A DNA stretch of 64,000 nt from NCBI RefSeq assembly GCF_007991755.1, contig NZ_BJYY01000004.1, positions 1-64,000 of the forward strand, given 5' to 3'. A program made the position numbers and the translations under genes. This document shows, piece after piece, positions 24,240 through 34,208 of the stretch. The notes under the pieces are model-generated. The model did not search any database and had not been told where the DNA came from. It worked only from the letters and a program-made list of their open reading frames with translations. Each line of letters starts with the position of its first letter. Within the stretch, counting starts at the first letter, position 1. Origin of the DNA: Cellulomonas aerilata (GTDB taxonomy: Bacteria > Actinomycetota > Actinomycetes > Actinomycetales > Cellulomonadaceae).

Positions 24240-25405
24240 GGGCGCTGCAGTGGGACGGCATCGACAAGCTCTCCGTCAACACCGTCCCCGACCCCCGGCT
24301 GATCAACTCCCAGGACGCCATCGTCCGGGTGCGGCGCACCACGACCTGCGGCTCGGACCTGCACCTGCTGGGCGGGTACATCCCGTTCATGCGCGCCGGG
24401 GACGTCCTGGGCCACGAGTTCCTCGGCGAGGTCGTCGAGGTCGGCTCGGACGTCCGCCTCCACGCCGTCGGAGACCGGGTGGTGGTCAGCTCGTTCATCG
24501 CCTGCGGGCGGTGCTGGTTCTGCCGCCAGGAGCTGTACTCGTCGTGCGACAACGGCAACACCAACCCGGCGCTGACCGAGACCATGTGGGGCGCGGCGCC
24601 CGGCGGGTGCTTCGGCTACTCGCACGCGCTGGGCGGCAACGCCGGCAGCCACGCGGAGTACATCCGGGTGCCGTTCGCCGACGTCGGCGCCTTCCGCGTG
24701 CCGGACGGCGTGAGCGACGAGCGTGCGCTCTTCGCCTCCGACGCCGCTCCGACCGGCTGGATGGGCGCCGACCTGGGCGGGGTGAGGCCCGGCGACGTCG
24801 TCGCGGTGTGGGGTGCGGGGGGCGTCGGCCAGATGGCGGCACGCGCCTCGATGCTCCTCGGCGCGGAGCGGGTCATCGTCATCGACCGGTTCGCCGACCG
24901 GCTCCAGGCCACCGCCCGGCACGTCGGGTGCGAGACGCTGGACTACTCCGCCACGTCGGTGAGCGCGGAGCTGGAGGAGGCGACGGCCGGCCGCGGCGTC
25001 GACGTCGCGATCGAGGCGGTCGGCATGGAGGCGCACGGGCGGGGGATCTCCGGCGCCTACGACCAGGTCAAGCACCAGCTGCGGCTGCAGACCGACCGGC
25101 CGACCGCGCTGCGGGAGGCCATCTACAACACCCGCAAGGGTGGGACGGTGTTCGTGCTGGGCGTCTTCGCGCTCGCCGTGAACAAGTTCCCGCTGGGCGC
25201 CGTGGTCAACAAGGGGCTGACCGTGCGGGGCGCGCAGATGCACGGCCAGCGGTACATCCCGATGCTCCTGGAGCGCATGGAGCGCGGCGAGCTGGTGACC
25301 GAGCACCTCGCGACGCACGTGATGCCGCTCGAGGAGGGTCCGCGGGGCTACGCCATGTTCAAGGAGAAGCAGGACGGCTGCCTGCGAGCGGTCTTCACGC
25401 CCTGA
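24236..25405 (+). CDS. Zinc-dependent alcohol dehydrogenase, formaldehyde-dehydrogenase-like
   Basis: The 389-residue MDR enzyme has the catalytic-zinc residues in TTCGSDLHLLGG and GHEFLGEVVEVG, and the four-cysteine structural-zinc lobe CGRCWFCRQELYSSC near residue 92. The Rossmann motif is VWGAGGVGQMAARA near residue 186. The insert around residues 115-140 is typical of the glutathione-independent formaldehyde or polyol dehydrogenase subgroup. GTG at 24236 overlaps the upstream stop. The aldehyde or alcohol substrate is not fixed by sequence. Confidence 0.9.
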   Translation: MRALQWDGIDKLSVNTVPDPRLINSQDAIVRVRRTTTCGSDLHLLGGYIPFMRAGDVLGHEFLGEVVEVGSDVRLHAVGDRVVVSSFIACGRCWFCRQELYSSCDNGNTNPALTETMWGAAPGGCFGYSHALGGNAGSHAEYIRVPFADVGAFRVPDGVSDERALFASDAAPTGWMGADLGGVRPGDVVAVWGAGGVGQMAARASMLLGAERVIVIDRFADRLQATARHVGCETLDYSATSVSAELEEATAGRGVDVAIEAVGMEAHGRGISGAYDQVKHQLRLQTDRPTALREAIYNTRKGGTVFVLGVFALAVNKFPLGAVVNKGLTVRGAQMHGQRYIPMLLERMERGELVTEHLATHVMPLEEGPRGYAMFKEKQDGCLRAVFTP

Positions 25406-25417
25406 GGGGCGCCCCGC

Positions 25418-26746
25418 TCAGGTCGCCAGCACCGCCCACCCGTGCGGCGGCAGCTCCAGCTGCCCGCGGTCGCCCGTGGCGCGCAGGGTGCCGTCACCCG
25501 CGAGCGTCCCGCTCGCCCCGGGGACCGGCAGCGTCACGGCCTCGTCCTCGATGCTGAGCGCCACGAGCAGCGCCTCGTCGCCGGCGTGCTGGCGCAGCAC
25601 GAGGGTCCGGTTGGTGCCGGTGAGCACCTGCGTGCGCGCCCGGTGCAGCCACGGGTGGCGGCGGCGCAGGGAGACCAGCTCCTGGTGGCGGTGGTACACC
25701 GACCAGCCGCCCGGGACCAGCTCGGCCGGGGTCGGCGGGAAGGTGGGCCGGACGGCGTCGTCGCCGCCGGCGCGGTCCTCCTTGACCCCGCGCAGCCCCT
25801 GCTCGTCCCCGGCGTAGACGGTCGGGGTCCCGGCCAGGATGAGCAGCAGCGCGAGCGCGTGCAGGCCGTGCCGGGGGTCGGTGAGGCGGCTGGCCAGGCG
25901 CGTGACGTCGTGGTTGCCCACGAAGGTCAGCGGGACGAACGTGTCGAGCAGGGCGTCGTGCCGGCTCAGCGTCCAGGTCAGCTCGAAGAAGTTGCCGTCG
26001 TTGAGCGAGCTCCAGATCGACTTCCACAGCTCGTACTGCGTCACCGCGTCGAAGCCGGCCTCCCGCACCACGGCGGCGTAGTCCCCGTGCAGCACCTCCC
26101 CGAACACGTACGCGTCCGGGTGGGCCGCCCGCACGCGGGGCAGGACGCGGGCCCAGAACGCCGGCGGGACGGCGTAGGCCGCGTCCAGCCGCCAGCCGTC
26201 CACGCCACGGTCGAGCCAGTGCGTCATGACCCGGACGACGTGGTCGACGACCTCGGGGGAGTCGTGGTCCAGCGCGACCAGAGCGTGGTGCCCCTCGAAG
26301 TCGCGGTAGCCGGGCTCCGTGCCGGGCCCGGCGCCGTCCGGCCAGGTCAGGTGGAACCACCGGTCGGCGGGCCCACCGGGACCGTCCCGCAGGACGTCGG
26401 CGAACCGCTCGAAGCCCCGGCCGACGTGGTTGAAGACGCCGTCCAGCGTGATCCGCAGCCCCCGCGACCGGGCCGCGGCGACGAACGCGTCGAAGTCGGC
26501 GTCCGTGCCCAGCCGGGGGTCGATCCGGAAGTGGTCGAGCGTGTCGTACCCGTGGGTCGCGGAGGCGAACACCGGCCCGAGCGCGACGCCGGACAGCCCG
26601 AGCTCGACGACGTAGTCCAGCCAGGCGGTGAGGTGCCCGAGCCGGTGCGCGGGGGGCGCGTCCGGGGCGAGGGCCTCCCGCTCGGCGCCGACGAAGCCCA
26701 GCGGGTACACGTGCCACCACATCGCGTGCTCGACCCAGCCGGGCAT
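25418..26746 (-). CDS. GH13 alpha-amylase-family enzyme
   Basis: The 442-residue protein has the four GH13 regions: DGVFNHVGRG (region I), DGWRLDAAY with the nucleophile Asp near residue 193 (II), VFGEVLHG with the acid Glu near 222 (III) and FVGNHDVTR with the third Asp near 285 (IV). It lacks a signal peptide, so it acts on internal alpha-glucans or oligosaccharides. The chain is short, with little domain B. ATG at 26746 follows GGGAGG. Exact specificity (amylase, glucosidase or transferase) is open. Confidence 0.9.
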   Translation of the reverse strand: MPGWVEHAMWWHVYPLGFVGAEREALAPDAPPAHRLGHLTAWLDYVVELGLSGVALGPVFASATHGYDTLDHFRIDPRLGTDADFDAFVAAARSRGLRITLDGVFNHVGRGFERFADVLRDGPGGPADRWFHLTWPDGAGPGTEPGYRDFEGHHALVALDHDSPEVVDHVVRVMTHWLDRGVDGWRLDAAYAVPPAFWARVLPRVRAAHPDAYVFGEVLHGDYAAVVREAGFDAVTQYELWKSIWSSLNDGNFFELTWTLSRHDALLDTFVPLTFVGNHDVTRLASRLTDPRHGLHALALLLILAGTPTVYAGDEQGLRGVKEDRAGGDDAVRPTFPPTPAELVPGGWSVYHRHQELVSLRRRHPWLHRARTQVLTGTNRTLVLRQHAGDEALLVALSIEDEAVTLPVPGASGTLAGDGTLRATGDRGQLELPPHGWAVLAT

Positions 26747-26862
26747 CGCACCTCCCTCTCGTGTCCGGACGACGGCCGCCCACCGTAGCCCCACCGGCGG
26801 CACCACCCGGTCGTCCCCGGGTCGCGACCCGCCGACCCGTCACCCCCGGCGCGGCGACGGCC

Positions 26863-27696
26863 TCAGGCCGCGGGCAGCCGCAGGACCTCCCGGATGGTGC
26901 GGACGACGCCGTCCTCGCGGTTCGAGGGCGCGAGGTGCCGGGCGCGGGCGACCACGCTGGGGTGCGCGTCCGCCATGGCGTAGGAGTGCTCGGCGGCGTC
27001 CAGCATCTCCAGGTCGTTGAGGTAGTCCCCGAACGCCATCGTCTGCGCCCGCGTGATGCCGTACCGCTCCTGCACCGCGCGCACGGCGGTGCCCTTGTGC
27101 GTCGTCGGGTGCATGACGTCGACCCAGTGCAGCCCGGAGACGACGACCTGCTGCGTGCCGGAGAACCGCTCGAGCGCCGGCGCCGTGGAGTGCTGCGCCG
27201 AGCCGAAGTCGAACACCGCGACCTTGAGGACGTCGTCGTCCACCGCGAGCAGGTCGTCCACGGGCTGCAGCAGCGTGTAGTAGCGCTCGCACTCGGCGAG
27301 GAACGGCGCGTCGAGCCGTTCGACGTACGCCGAGCGCTTGCCGCAGACCACGGCGCCGACGTCGGCCGCCAGGTCGCGGACCGCGGTGACGATCTCGGCG
27401 ACGACGCCCCGGTCGATCGTCGCGGAGCTGATCTCCACACCGCCCTGCGCCACGTACGACCCGTTCTCGGCGATGATCAGCAGGTCGCGCGCGACCGGGG
27501 CGAACCGCGTCGCCAGGTTCGCGTGCTGCCGGCCGCTCGCGGGGCAGAACAGCACGCCCCGCTCGTTCAGCTGCGGCAGCAGCGGCCACAGCGACGCGGG
27601 GATCTCGTGGTGCTCGTCCAGCAGCGTCCCGTCCATGTCCACCGTGATGAGCCGGATGTCGGGGGCGGCCTCGGTCGCACCGGGATCAGGGGTCAT
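26863..27696 (-). CDS. HAD-superfamily IIB (Cof-type) phosphatase
   Basis: The 277-residue protein has motif I DMDGTLLD near residues 20-27, motif II in CPASGRQ, and motif IV GDYLNDLEML near residue 223. The cap domain between motifs II and III is of the IIB (Cof) kind. It dephosphorylates small molecules such as sugar phosphates or cofactors. It ends 39 bases after the ATG of nothing else; the GGDEF/EAL gene lies directly upstream on the same strand, with its stop at 27735. Confidence 0.9.
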   Translation of the reverse strand: MTPDPGATEAAPDIRLITVDMDGTLLDEHHEIPASLWPLLPQLNERGVLFCPASGRQHANLATRFAPVARDLLIIAENGSYVAQGGVEISSATIDRGVVAEIVTAVRDLAADVGAVVCGKRSAYVERLDAPFLAECERYYTLLQPVDDLLAVDDDVLKVAVFDFGSAQHSTAPALERFSGTQQVVVSGLHWVDVMHPTTHKGTAVRAVQERYGITRAQTMAFGDYLNDLEMLDAAEHSYAMADAHPSVVARARHLAPSNREDGVVRTIREVLRLPAA

Positions 27697-27734
27697 GGGC
27701 CCATCCTCACCCAGGTCCCGGGCGCCCCGTCCGG

Positions 27735-30710
27735 TTAGCGGCGGCCGGCGGCCCGCGCGGCCGGGCCCGGGGCGGTGTCCGCCGGCAGGGCGGGCAGGAG
27801 GTCCGCCGCGGGCGGCTGGTACGGGTCCGGCGCCGGCTTGCCCCACAGGTACCCCTGGGCGCGGGTGAAGCCCGCGTCGCGCAGCGCCGCGAGCTGGGCC
27901 GGCGTCTCCACCCCCTCGGCGACGACCTCCAGGTCCAGCTCGCGCGCCAGGGCGATCACGCCGCGCGCCAGCGCCGAGGACTTGGCGTCCTCGGTGATGC
28001 CGCTCGTGAACGACCGGTCGAGCTTGATCTGGTCGACCGGGAGCCGCTGCAGCCACGACAGCGTGGAGTAGCCCGTGCCGAAGTCGTCCAGGGACACCCG
28101 CACGCCCAGTCGCCGCAGCCCCGACAGCCGGTCGACGACGTTGGGCAGGTCGACCAGGGACCGGCTCTCGACGACCTCGAGGTACAGCCGCTGCGGGTCG
28201 AGGCTCGCCTCGCCCAGCGACTGCCGCACGGTCTGCTCCAGCCGCGGGTCGCACAGCGTGCGCGCCGAGGCGTTCACCGCGATGTGCAGCGGGGCGTGCC
28301 CGGAGTGGCCGCCGCACTCGTCCCACCGGGCCAGTGCGGCGCACGCCTGCCGGACGGCCCACAGGTCGAGCTCGACGATGACGTCGGTCTCCTCCGCCAG
28401 GGACAGGAACGCGGCCGGGGGCAGCAGGCCCAGCTCGGGGTGCTGCCAGCGCAGCAGCGCCTCGGCGCCGATCGTCCGGACCGCAGTCGGGTCCTGGGGG
28501 TCGGCGTCGGTGAGGTCCACCAGGCGCTGGAAGTGCAGGCGCAGCTCGCCGTTGGCGACGGCGTCGCGCAGGTCGGCGGCGAAGGTGGGCTGGGACAGGG
28601 CGCCGGACGCGGCGCAGGGGGCCGGCTCGGCTCCGTCCGCGACGGCGACCTGGTTGCGTCCGCGCTGCTTGGCCACGTACATAGCGCCGTCGGCCGCACG
28701 CAGCAGGTCGTCCGGCCCCGTGCCGTTCGCGCCCGTGCGCACGGCGACGCCCACGCTGGTCGTCACGCGCAGGTCCAGGCCGTCGACGCGGAACGGCGTG
28801 GCCAGACGCGCCACGACAGCCTCGGCGACGTCCTGCGCGGCCCGGGCGGACGGCACGTCCGGGAGCAGCACCGCGAACTCGTCACCGCTCAGCCGCGCCA
28901 CCACGTCGCCCGCGCCGACGACGGCCCGCAGCCGCGCCGCCGCCTGGCGCAGCAGCTCGTCGCCCGCGGCGTGGCCGAGCACGTCGTTGACCTGCTTGAA
29001 GCGGTCCAGGTCGCAGAACAGCAGCGCGACGGTGCCACCGGCACCCGGGCTCCGCACCGCCTGCTCGAGCCGCTGCGCGAGGAGGACGCGGTTCGGCAGA
29101 CCGGTCAGGGAGTCGTGCAGCGACTGGTGGCGCACGGTGGCCAGCAGTCGCGCGTTCTGCATGGCCGTCGAGGCGAACTCGGCGACCCCCGACAGGCGCG
29201 CGAGCGGCTCCTCGAACGCCTTCGGCGTGCTGGCGGCGCGCCAGGCAGCGGTCACGACACCGAAGAACTCCCCGCCCACCAGCAGCGGGGTGACCATCGT
29301 CTGGGTGAGGTCCAGGCCTTCCAGCAGGTGGCGCACGGTCGGGTGCACCGACTCCAGGCGCAGCAGGGTGGCCTCCTGCCGGGTGAGGATCGCGGTGAGC
29401 TCGGGACAGGTCTGCGGCTCCAGCACGCTGGCCGCCATGAAGTCCTCCTCCGCCGCGGTCAGGCCCGCGGAGAGGAGCGGCCGCAGGCGCCCGGCGGAGG
29501 CGTCCCACGTGAAGACCGTCGACGCGTCGGACCCGACGATCCGCACGACGGCGTCGGGGATCACCCGGGCGACGGCGTCCTGCTCCGTGGCCGAGCGCAC
29601 GTCGCGCGCGAGGGAGAGCAGCGCGGTCGACCGGCTCTCGCCGCGGCGGCTGTCCTCGAGCGCGGTGAGCAGGTCCAGCGCGGCCGCCGCGTGGCCCGCG
29701 TACGCGCTGAGCAGCGTGCTCTCGTCGGCGGGGCCCTGCTGCCCGGCGGGGTGCAGCGCGGCCAGGCGGCCGTGGACGTGACGGCTCGAGGCGATCTCCA
29801 CCACCACCGCGTTGTCGCCGAGCGGATCCCCGGCCAGCAGCCGGCGCGCGAGCGCGTCCACGGACCCCGGCGGCAGGCCGCGGCTGTGGACGAGCGGCTC
29901 CCCACCCTCCGGGTCGTGCAGGGCGAGCAGGTACGCCGGCGCGAGCACCGCCGCGGCGGCGCGCTCGGTGATCCGGTGCAGCAGGGCGCCCAGGTCCTCC
30001 GTGCGCACCAGGTCGGTCGCCGCGCTCTGCAGCTCCTCCAGCTGGCCGCGCAGCGCGAGGAGCTCGGGCTCGACCGGGGACTCGCGCAGCGCCCGCCACC
30101 ACGAGCGGCGACGGTCCCAGGTCAGCCGGTAGACGCAGGCGGGGTACCCGTCGGACTGGCACTCGTCGTGCTCCACCCGGGCGGACGGCAGGCCGAAGAT
30201 CTCCGGGACGCAGCCGACCAGGCCCTGGGTGTAGAGGCAGTCCAGGCGGGAGTGCGCGTAGCCGTCGTGCAGGCGGTAGCGCAGGACCGCGGTCGTCGCT
30301 CCGGACTCCAGGACCTCCATCGTCGAGGTCGTCGAGAACTTGGGGACCGACCGGTGGAGCTGGCGGTAGACCTGCGCCGGGGACCCCAGGGCGCGCAGGA
30401 GCAGCACCAGCGAGTGCGCCAGACCCGACCGGATCGCCTCGCGGCCCATGTCGAACGTGCACCGCGGGTCGTCGAGGACCACGGTCGCCGCCTCGAACAG
30501 CCGGATCCGGGTGTCGTAGCCGACCCAGCGGGACTGGTCCTGGAGCTCGTCGAGCGTGTACGGGACCTGCGCCAGGGCGAGCAGCCGGTCGAGCGCGTCC
30601 GGGCCGCCCCGCGCGGCAACCTGCCGCAGCGTCAGGGTCGTGGTCGCCCCGGACGTCTCCGCGGCGCGCTCGCGCTCGGCCGCGCGCGTGCCTGCTGATA
30701 CCGGTGTCAT
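27735..30710 (-). CDS. GGDEF/EAL cyclic-di-GMP protein with V4R-like and GAF sensor domains
   Basis: The 991-residue protein has four parts. Residues 1-210 hold a V4R-like sensor (end motif HDECQSDGYPACVYRL). About 225-550 resemble two GAF domains. GGDEF spans about 555-715 with RLSGDEFAVLL; SGDEF is an accepted active variant. EAL spans about 735-970 with GAEALLRW and DDFGTGYSTLSWL and the usual metal and lysine residues, so it could both make and break cyclic-di-GMP. No membrane helix is visible. ATG at 30710. The signals sensed are unknown. Confidence 0.92.
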   Translation of the reverse strand: MTPVSAGTRAAERERAAETSGATTTLTLRQVAARGGPDALDRLLALAQVPYTLDELQDQSRWVGYDTRIRLFEAATVVLDDPRCTFDMGREAIRSGLAHSLVLLLRALGSPAQVYRQLHRSVPKFSTTSTMEVLESGATTAVLRYRLHDGYAHSRLDCLYTQGLVGCVPEIFGLPSARVEHDECQSDGYPACVYRLTWDRRRSWWRALRESPVEPELLALRGQLEELQSAATDLVRTEDLGALLHRITERAAAAVLAPAYLLALHDPEGGEPLVHSRGLPPGSVDALARRLLAGDPLGDNAVVVEIASSRHVHGRLAALHPAGQQGPADESTLLSAYAGHAAAALDLLTALEDSRRGESRSTALLSLARDVRSATEQDAVARVIPDAVVRIVGSDASTVFTWDASAGRLRPLLSAGLTAAEEDFMAASVLEPQTCPELTAILTRQEATLLRLESVHPTVRHLLEGLDLTQTMVTPLLVGGEFFGVVTAAWRAASTPKAFEEPLARLSGVAEFASTAMQNARLLATVRHQSLHDSLTGLPNRVLLAQRLEQAVRSPGAGGTVALLFCDLDRFKQVNDVLGHAAGDELLRQAAARLRAVVGAGDVVARLSGDEFAVLLPDVPSARAAQDVAEAVVARLATPFRVDGLDLRVTTSVGVAVRTGANGTGPDDLLRAADGAMYVAKQRGRNQVAVADGAEPAPCAASGALSQPTFAADLRDAVANGELRLHFQRLVDLTDADPQDPTAVRTIGAEALLRWQHPELGLLPPAAFLSLAEETDVIVELDLWAVRQACAALARWDECGGHSGHAPLHIAVNASARTLCDPRLEQTVRQSLGEASLDPQRLYLEVVESRSLVDLPNVVDRLSGLRRLGVRVSLDDFGTGYSTLSWLQRLPVDQIKLDRSFTSGITEDAKSSALARGVIALARELDLEVVAEGVETPAQLAALRDAGFTRAQGYLWGKPAPDPYQPPAADLLPALPADTAPGPAARAAGRR

Positions 30711-30861
30711 GTCCGTGCTCCGCCGTCGAGGTCCGATCCGCCGCCCGTCACTTCGGCAGCGGCCGTCCCCCGATGAGCGTGCGGCGGGCCATGTCCAACG
30801 TTCGGGCGCACGGCGTGACCTGCGGCCGCACCGGCTCCCGGCACGGGTCGGTCCGGGCCGG

Positions 30862-31062
30862 TCAGCGACCGTCCGGCTCCCTCTCCAGGCGAGCCCGCCG
30901 GGCCGCGGCGACGCGCGCGGCGCGCTCGCGTTCCAGGCGCCGGTGCGGGTCCGCGCCGCTCCCGAGCTGGGCGGGACCGAACAGGTGGAGCGTGAGGTAC
31001 CGGATCCGGTACCCGACGCGGTACCCGAGGGAGAGGCCCTCGCGGTCCGCTCGCTTGCCCAT
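30862..31062 (-). CDS. Small basic protein, unknown function
   Basis: The 66-residue product has a Tyr/Arg-rich front (GYRVGYRIRYLTLHLFGPAQ), then DPHRRLERERAARVAAARRAR, a charged helix. The LHLFGPA-x-DP-x2-RLERE pattern recalls small actinobacterial proteins of unknown role. The start ATG at 31062 is in the AT-richer divergent region shared with the MarR gene. Moderate confidence that it is expressed. Confidence 0.55.
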   Translation of the reverse strand: MGKRADREGLSLGYRVGYRIRYLTLHLFGPAQLGSGADPHRRLERERAARVAAARRARLEREPDGR

Positions 31063-31089
31063 GGTGCTCCGTTCGTGGCAGTTGGTGAG

Positions 31090-31127
31090 GGCACTAACTA
31101 TAAGTGGTGCCGGGCTAGACTCCGGCC
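31090..31127 (+). promoter_or_regulatory. MarR/OhrR operator and leaderless promoter
   Basis: An imperfect palindrome with outer arms GGCAC and GTGCC spans 31090-31111 around an AT-rich centre (CTATAAG), unusual for this genome. A TAGACT hexamer at 31116-31121 ends six bases before the GTG at 31128, placing the transcript start at or near the start codon. The operator lies over the -35 zone and could also serve the divergent small gene starting at 31062. Confidence 0.6.
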
Positions 31128-31724
31128 GTGCCCGAGACCGCTCCCGCCGCGTCCCCCTCTACCGCAGCAATCCGGCCCTCGACCGGCTCCACCGCGCCCG
31201 GACCCGCAGCGCCGGCCCCACCGCCCCTGGCCGTCGCCGCGACGCAGGACGTGACGACGCAGCCGGACCCCGCGGCGCCCGGCGAGACGGACCTGCTGGC
31301 GCTGGACCGGCAGGTCTGCTTCGCCCTCGCCGTGGCCGCCCGCGACGTCGTCGCCCTGTACCGCCCGCTCCTCGGGCCGCTAGGCGTGACGCATCCGCAG
31401 TACCTGGTGCTGCTTGCGCTGTGGGAGCAGGCGCCGCTGCGGGTCGCCGACCTCGCGGCGCGCCTGAGCCTGGACCCGGCCACGCTGTCCCCGCTGCTCA
31501 AGCGTCTCGAGGTGCGCGGGCTGGTCCGGCGCGACCGGGACCGGCACGACGAGCGCGCCCTCGCCGTCTCGCTGACCCCGGCCGGGGTGGACGCCCGCGC
31601 GCATGCGGAGGCCATCCCGGCCGCCGTCATGCAGCGCCTGGGCATGGGCGTGGCCGAGCTGGAGCAGCTGCGGGACGGCCTCACCCGCGTCATCGACGCG
31701 GCCCGCACCCCGCCGCCCGCCTGA
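31128..31724 (+). CDS. MarR-family regulator, OhrR-like
   Basis: The 198-residue protein has a MarR winged helix: LDRQVCFALAVAARDVVALYRPLL, THPQYLVLLALWE, the recognition helix LDPATLSPLLKRLEVRGLV and the wing RDRHDERALAVSLT. The Cys in RQVCFALA (about residue 64) is at the place of the peroxide-sensing Cys of OhrR. No ohr peroxidase gene is nearby in this window. About 50 residues of Pro/Ala sequence precede the domain; the leaderless promoter supports the GTG at 31128, but GTG at 31251 would give a normal-length protein. Confidence 0.85.
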   Translation: MPETAPAASPSTAAIRPSTGSTAPGPAAPAPPPLAVAATQDVTTQPDPAAPGETDLLALDRQVCFALAVAARDVVALYRPLLGPLGVTHPQYLVLLALWEQAPLRVADLAARLSLDPATLSPLLKRLEVRGLVRRDRDRHDERALAVSLTPAGVDARAHAEAIPAAVMQRLGMGVAELEQLRDGLTRVIDAARTPPPA

Positions 31725-31772
31725 CCGGTCCCGGCCCGGCCGACCGGTCCTCGTGACCCGGGCGGCCGGGCC

Positions 31773-32618
31773 TCACACGTGGTCGCGCCAGCTGTGCTCG
31801 GGTGCGTAGCCGAGCAGCTCGCGGGCCTTGTCGATCGAGAGCAGCGTCTCGGTGCCCTGCAGCGGGCGGAGGACCTCCACGTCCGGGAAGACCTCGGCGG
31901 CCAGCTCGGCGCTCGGCCGGGACATCACCGTGTCGGCGGCCGCGATGATGAAGGTCTCGAAGCCAGGCCCCGCGTTCTCCAGGGCCCGGACCACCGCCTG
32001 GGCGCCGTCCCGCCCGTCGATGTACCCCCACAGGTTCCAGCGGCGCAGCGCCGGGTCCGCGTCGAAGGCCGGGAAGTCGGCGTAGTCCTCGGGGTCCTTG
32101 ACGTTGGAGAAGCGCAGCGCGGTGATGCTCAGCTGCGGGTCCCACCGCGTCAGCTGCGCCGCCATCGTCTCCTCCAGGTGCTTGACCAGGGAGTACGTGG
32201 TCTCCGGGCGGGCGGGGTACCGCTCGTCCACGGGGATGTACGGCGGGTCGGTCGCGAACGGCAGGCCGAGCACGGTCTCGCTGGACGCGTAGACGATCCG
32301 ACGGATCCCGGCCCGGCGGGCGGCCTGGAAGACGTTGTAGGTGGCCAGCATGTTGTGGTGGAACGTCGCGACGTCAGGCACGATCCCGGGCGCCGGGATG
32401 GCGGCCAGGTGCACGAGGGCGTCGAACCCCGAGTGCCACTCGTCGACGCCCTGCAGAGCGTCGGCCACCTGCCCGTGGTCGGTGAGGTCGACGAGCACCA
32501 CCCCGCTGCCGCGTCCACCGGCCCGGTCCAGGACCACCACCTCGTGGCCGTCGTCGGTCAGGCGCCGCACGACGCTTCGCCCGAGCTTGCCGCTTCCACC
32601 CGTCACCGCGATCTTCAT
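31773..32618 (-). CDS. NAD-dependent epimerase/dehydratase (extended SDR)
   Basis: The 281-residue protein has TGGSGKLGRSVV at the N-terminus, LVHLAAIPAPG near residue 70, catalytic YSLVKHLEE near 140 and RFSNVKDPEDY near 170. The short length and the SNVKDPEDYADFP segment resemble uronate dehydrogenase-like or UDP-sugar-epimerase-like proteins of actinobacteria. The substrate is a nucleotide sugar or free sugar, not decided. ATG at 32618. Confidence 0.88.
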   Translation of the reverse strand: MKIAVTGGSGKLGRSVVRRLTDDGHEVVVLDRAGGRGSGVVLVDLTDHGQVADALQGVDEWHSGFDALVHLAAIPAPGIVPDVATFHHNMLATYNVFQAARRAGIRRIVYASSETVLGLPFATDPPYIPVDERYPARPETTYSLVKHLEETMAAQLTRWDPQLSITALRFSNVKDPEDYADFPAFDADPALRRWNLWGYIDGRDGAQAVVRALENAGPGFETFIIAAADTVMSRPSAELAAEVFPDVEVLRPLQGTETLLSIDKARELLGYAPEHSWRDHV

Positions 32619-32812
32619 GGCGCCATCCTGACGGCTGTCCGGCGCCCGGCAACCCGCACGGGTCGCCGGGCGGGTCCGGACCGATGAGTTCGCGCCCGGG
32701 TGCGGGTCATGGTGGGCACGGCGGGACGGCGGCGCGGCACGGGCGGGGCCCGGGTGCGCACCGGTCGTGCCCACCGCGACCACGGACGACCCGACACGGA
32801 TCGAGGGACGAG

Positions 32813-33226
32813 ATGAGCATCCGCCTGAACCCCTACCTCAGCTTCGACGGCAACGCGCGCGAGGCGCTGGAGTTCTACCGGACGGTGTTCTCCGGCGAGC
32901 TGATGCTGAGCACCTTCGGCGAGTACGGGCCGTCGGACGGCATCGGCGCGGACAAGATCATGCACGGCCAGCTGGAGGCGGGTGACACGCTGACGTTCAT
33001 GGCGGCCGACAACCCGCCCGGCACGGAGTACACGCGCGGCAACGACATCGCGATGAGCCTCAGCGGCGACGACGCCGACACCCTGCGCGGCTACTGGAAG
33101 CAGCTCTCCGAGGGCGGCACCGTGACGGTCGCCCTGGAGAAGCAGATGTGGGGCGACGAGTTCGGCATGTGCACCGACCGCTTCGGCGTGTCATGGATGG
33201 TGAACATCGCGGGCGACCAGGCCTGA
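32813..33226 (+). CDS. VOC-family (PhnB-like) protein
   Basis: The 137-residue protein has the PhnB-type glyoxalase fold: NPYLSFDGNAREALEFYRTVF at the N-terminus, MLSTFGEYGPSD, ALEKQMWGDEFGMCTDRFGVSWMVNI at the C-terminus. Most such proteins have no known substrate; some confer resistance or act as isomerases. ATG at 32813 follows GAGGGACGAG. A hairpin terminator follows. Confidence 0.9.
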   Translation: MSIRLNPYLSFDGNAREALEFYRTVFSGELMLSTFGEYGPSDGIGADKIMHGQLEAGDTLTFMAADNPPGTEYTRGNDIAMSLSGDDADTLRGYWKQLSEGGTVTVALEKQMWGDEFGMCTDRFGVSWMVNIAGDQA

Positions 33227-33231
33227 CCGGC

Positions 33232-33258
33232 GGGACGCCGCCTCACCGGCGGCGTCCC
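33232..33258 (+). terminator. Terminator-like hairpin
   Basis: Arms GGGACGCCGCC (33232-33242) and GGCGGCGTCCC (33248-33258) form an 11-bp perfect stem with a five-base loop just after the VOC gene. No U-tract follows, as is usual in this genome. Confidence 0.6.
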
Positions 33259-33261
33259 ACC

Positions 33262-33279
33262 TCACAGCCCGCTCACAGA
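33262..33279 (+). promoter_or_regulatory. PhoP-box-like direct repeat
   Basis: TCACAGC, four bases, TCACAGA: two 7-bp direct repeats with an 11-bp period. This equals the consensus I know for Mycobacterium tuberculosis PhoP (TCACAGC-N4-TCACAGC) at 13 of 14 positions. It stands 44 bases before the PhoP-like gene, with a weak -10 (CACGAT, 33311-33316) between. Autoregulation is inferred. Confidence 0.65.
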
Positions 33280-33323
33280 CGCGCCCCAGGGAACGTGGAG
33301 CACCGCACGCCACGATCCTCGGC

Positions 33324-34121
<798 letters not shown>

Positions 34122-34208
34122 CCCCGGGACCGGGCGCTCGCGTGCCGGTCGACCGGCGGAGGCCGGCCCCGGGATGCGAGCCGCGACCGGCGGTGCCAGC
34201 GTGGCGGC

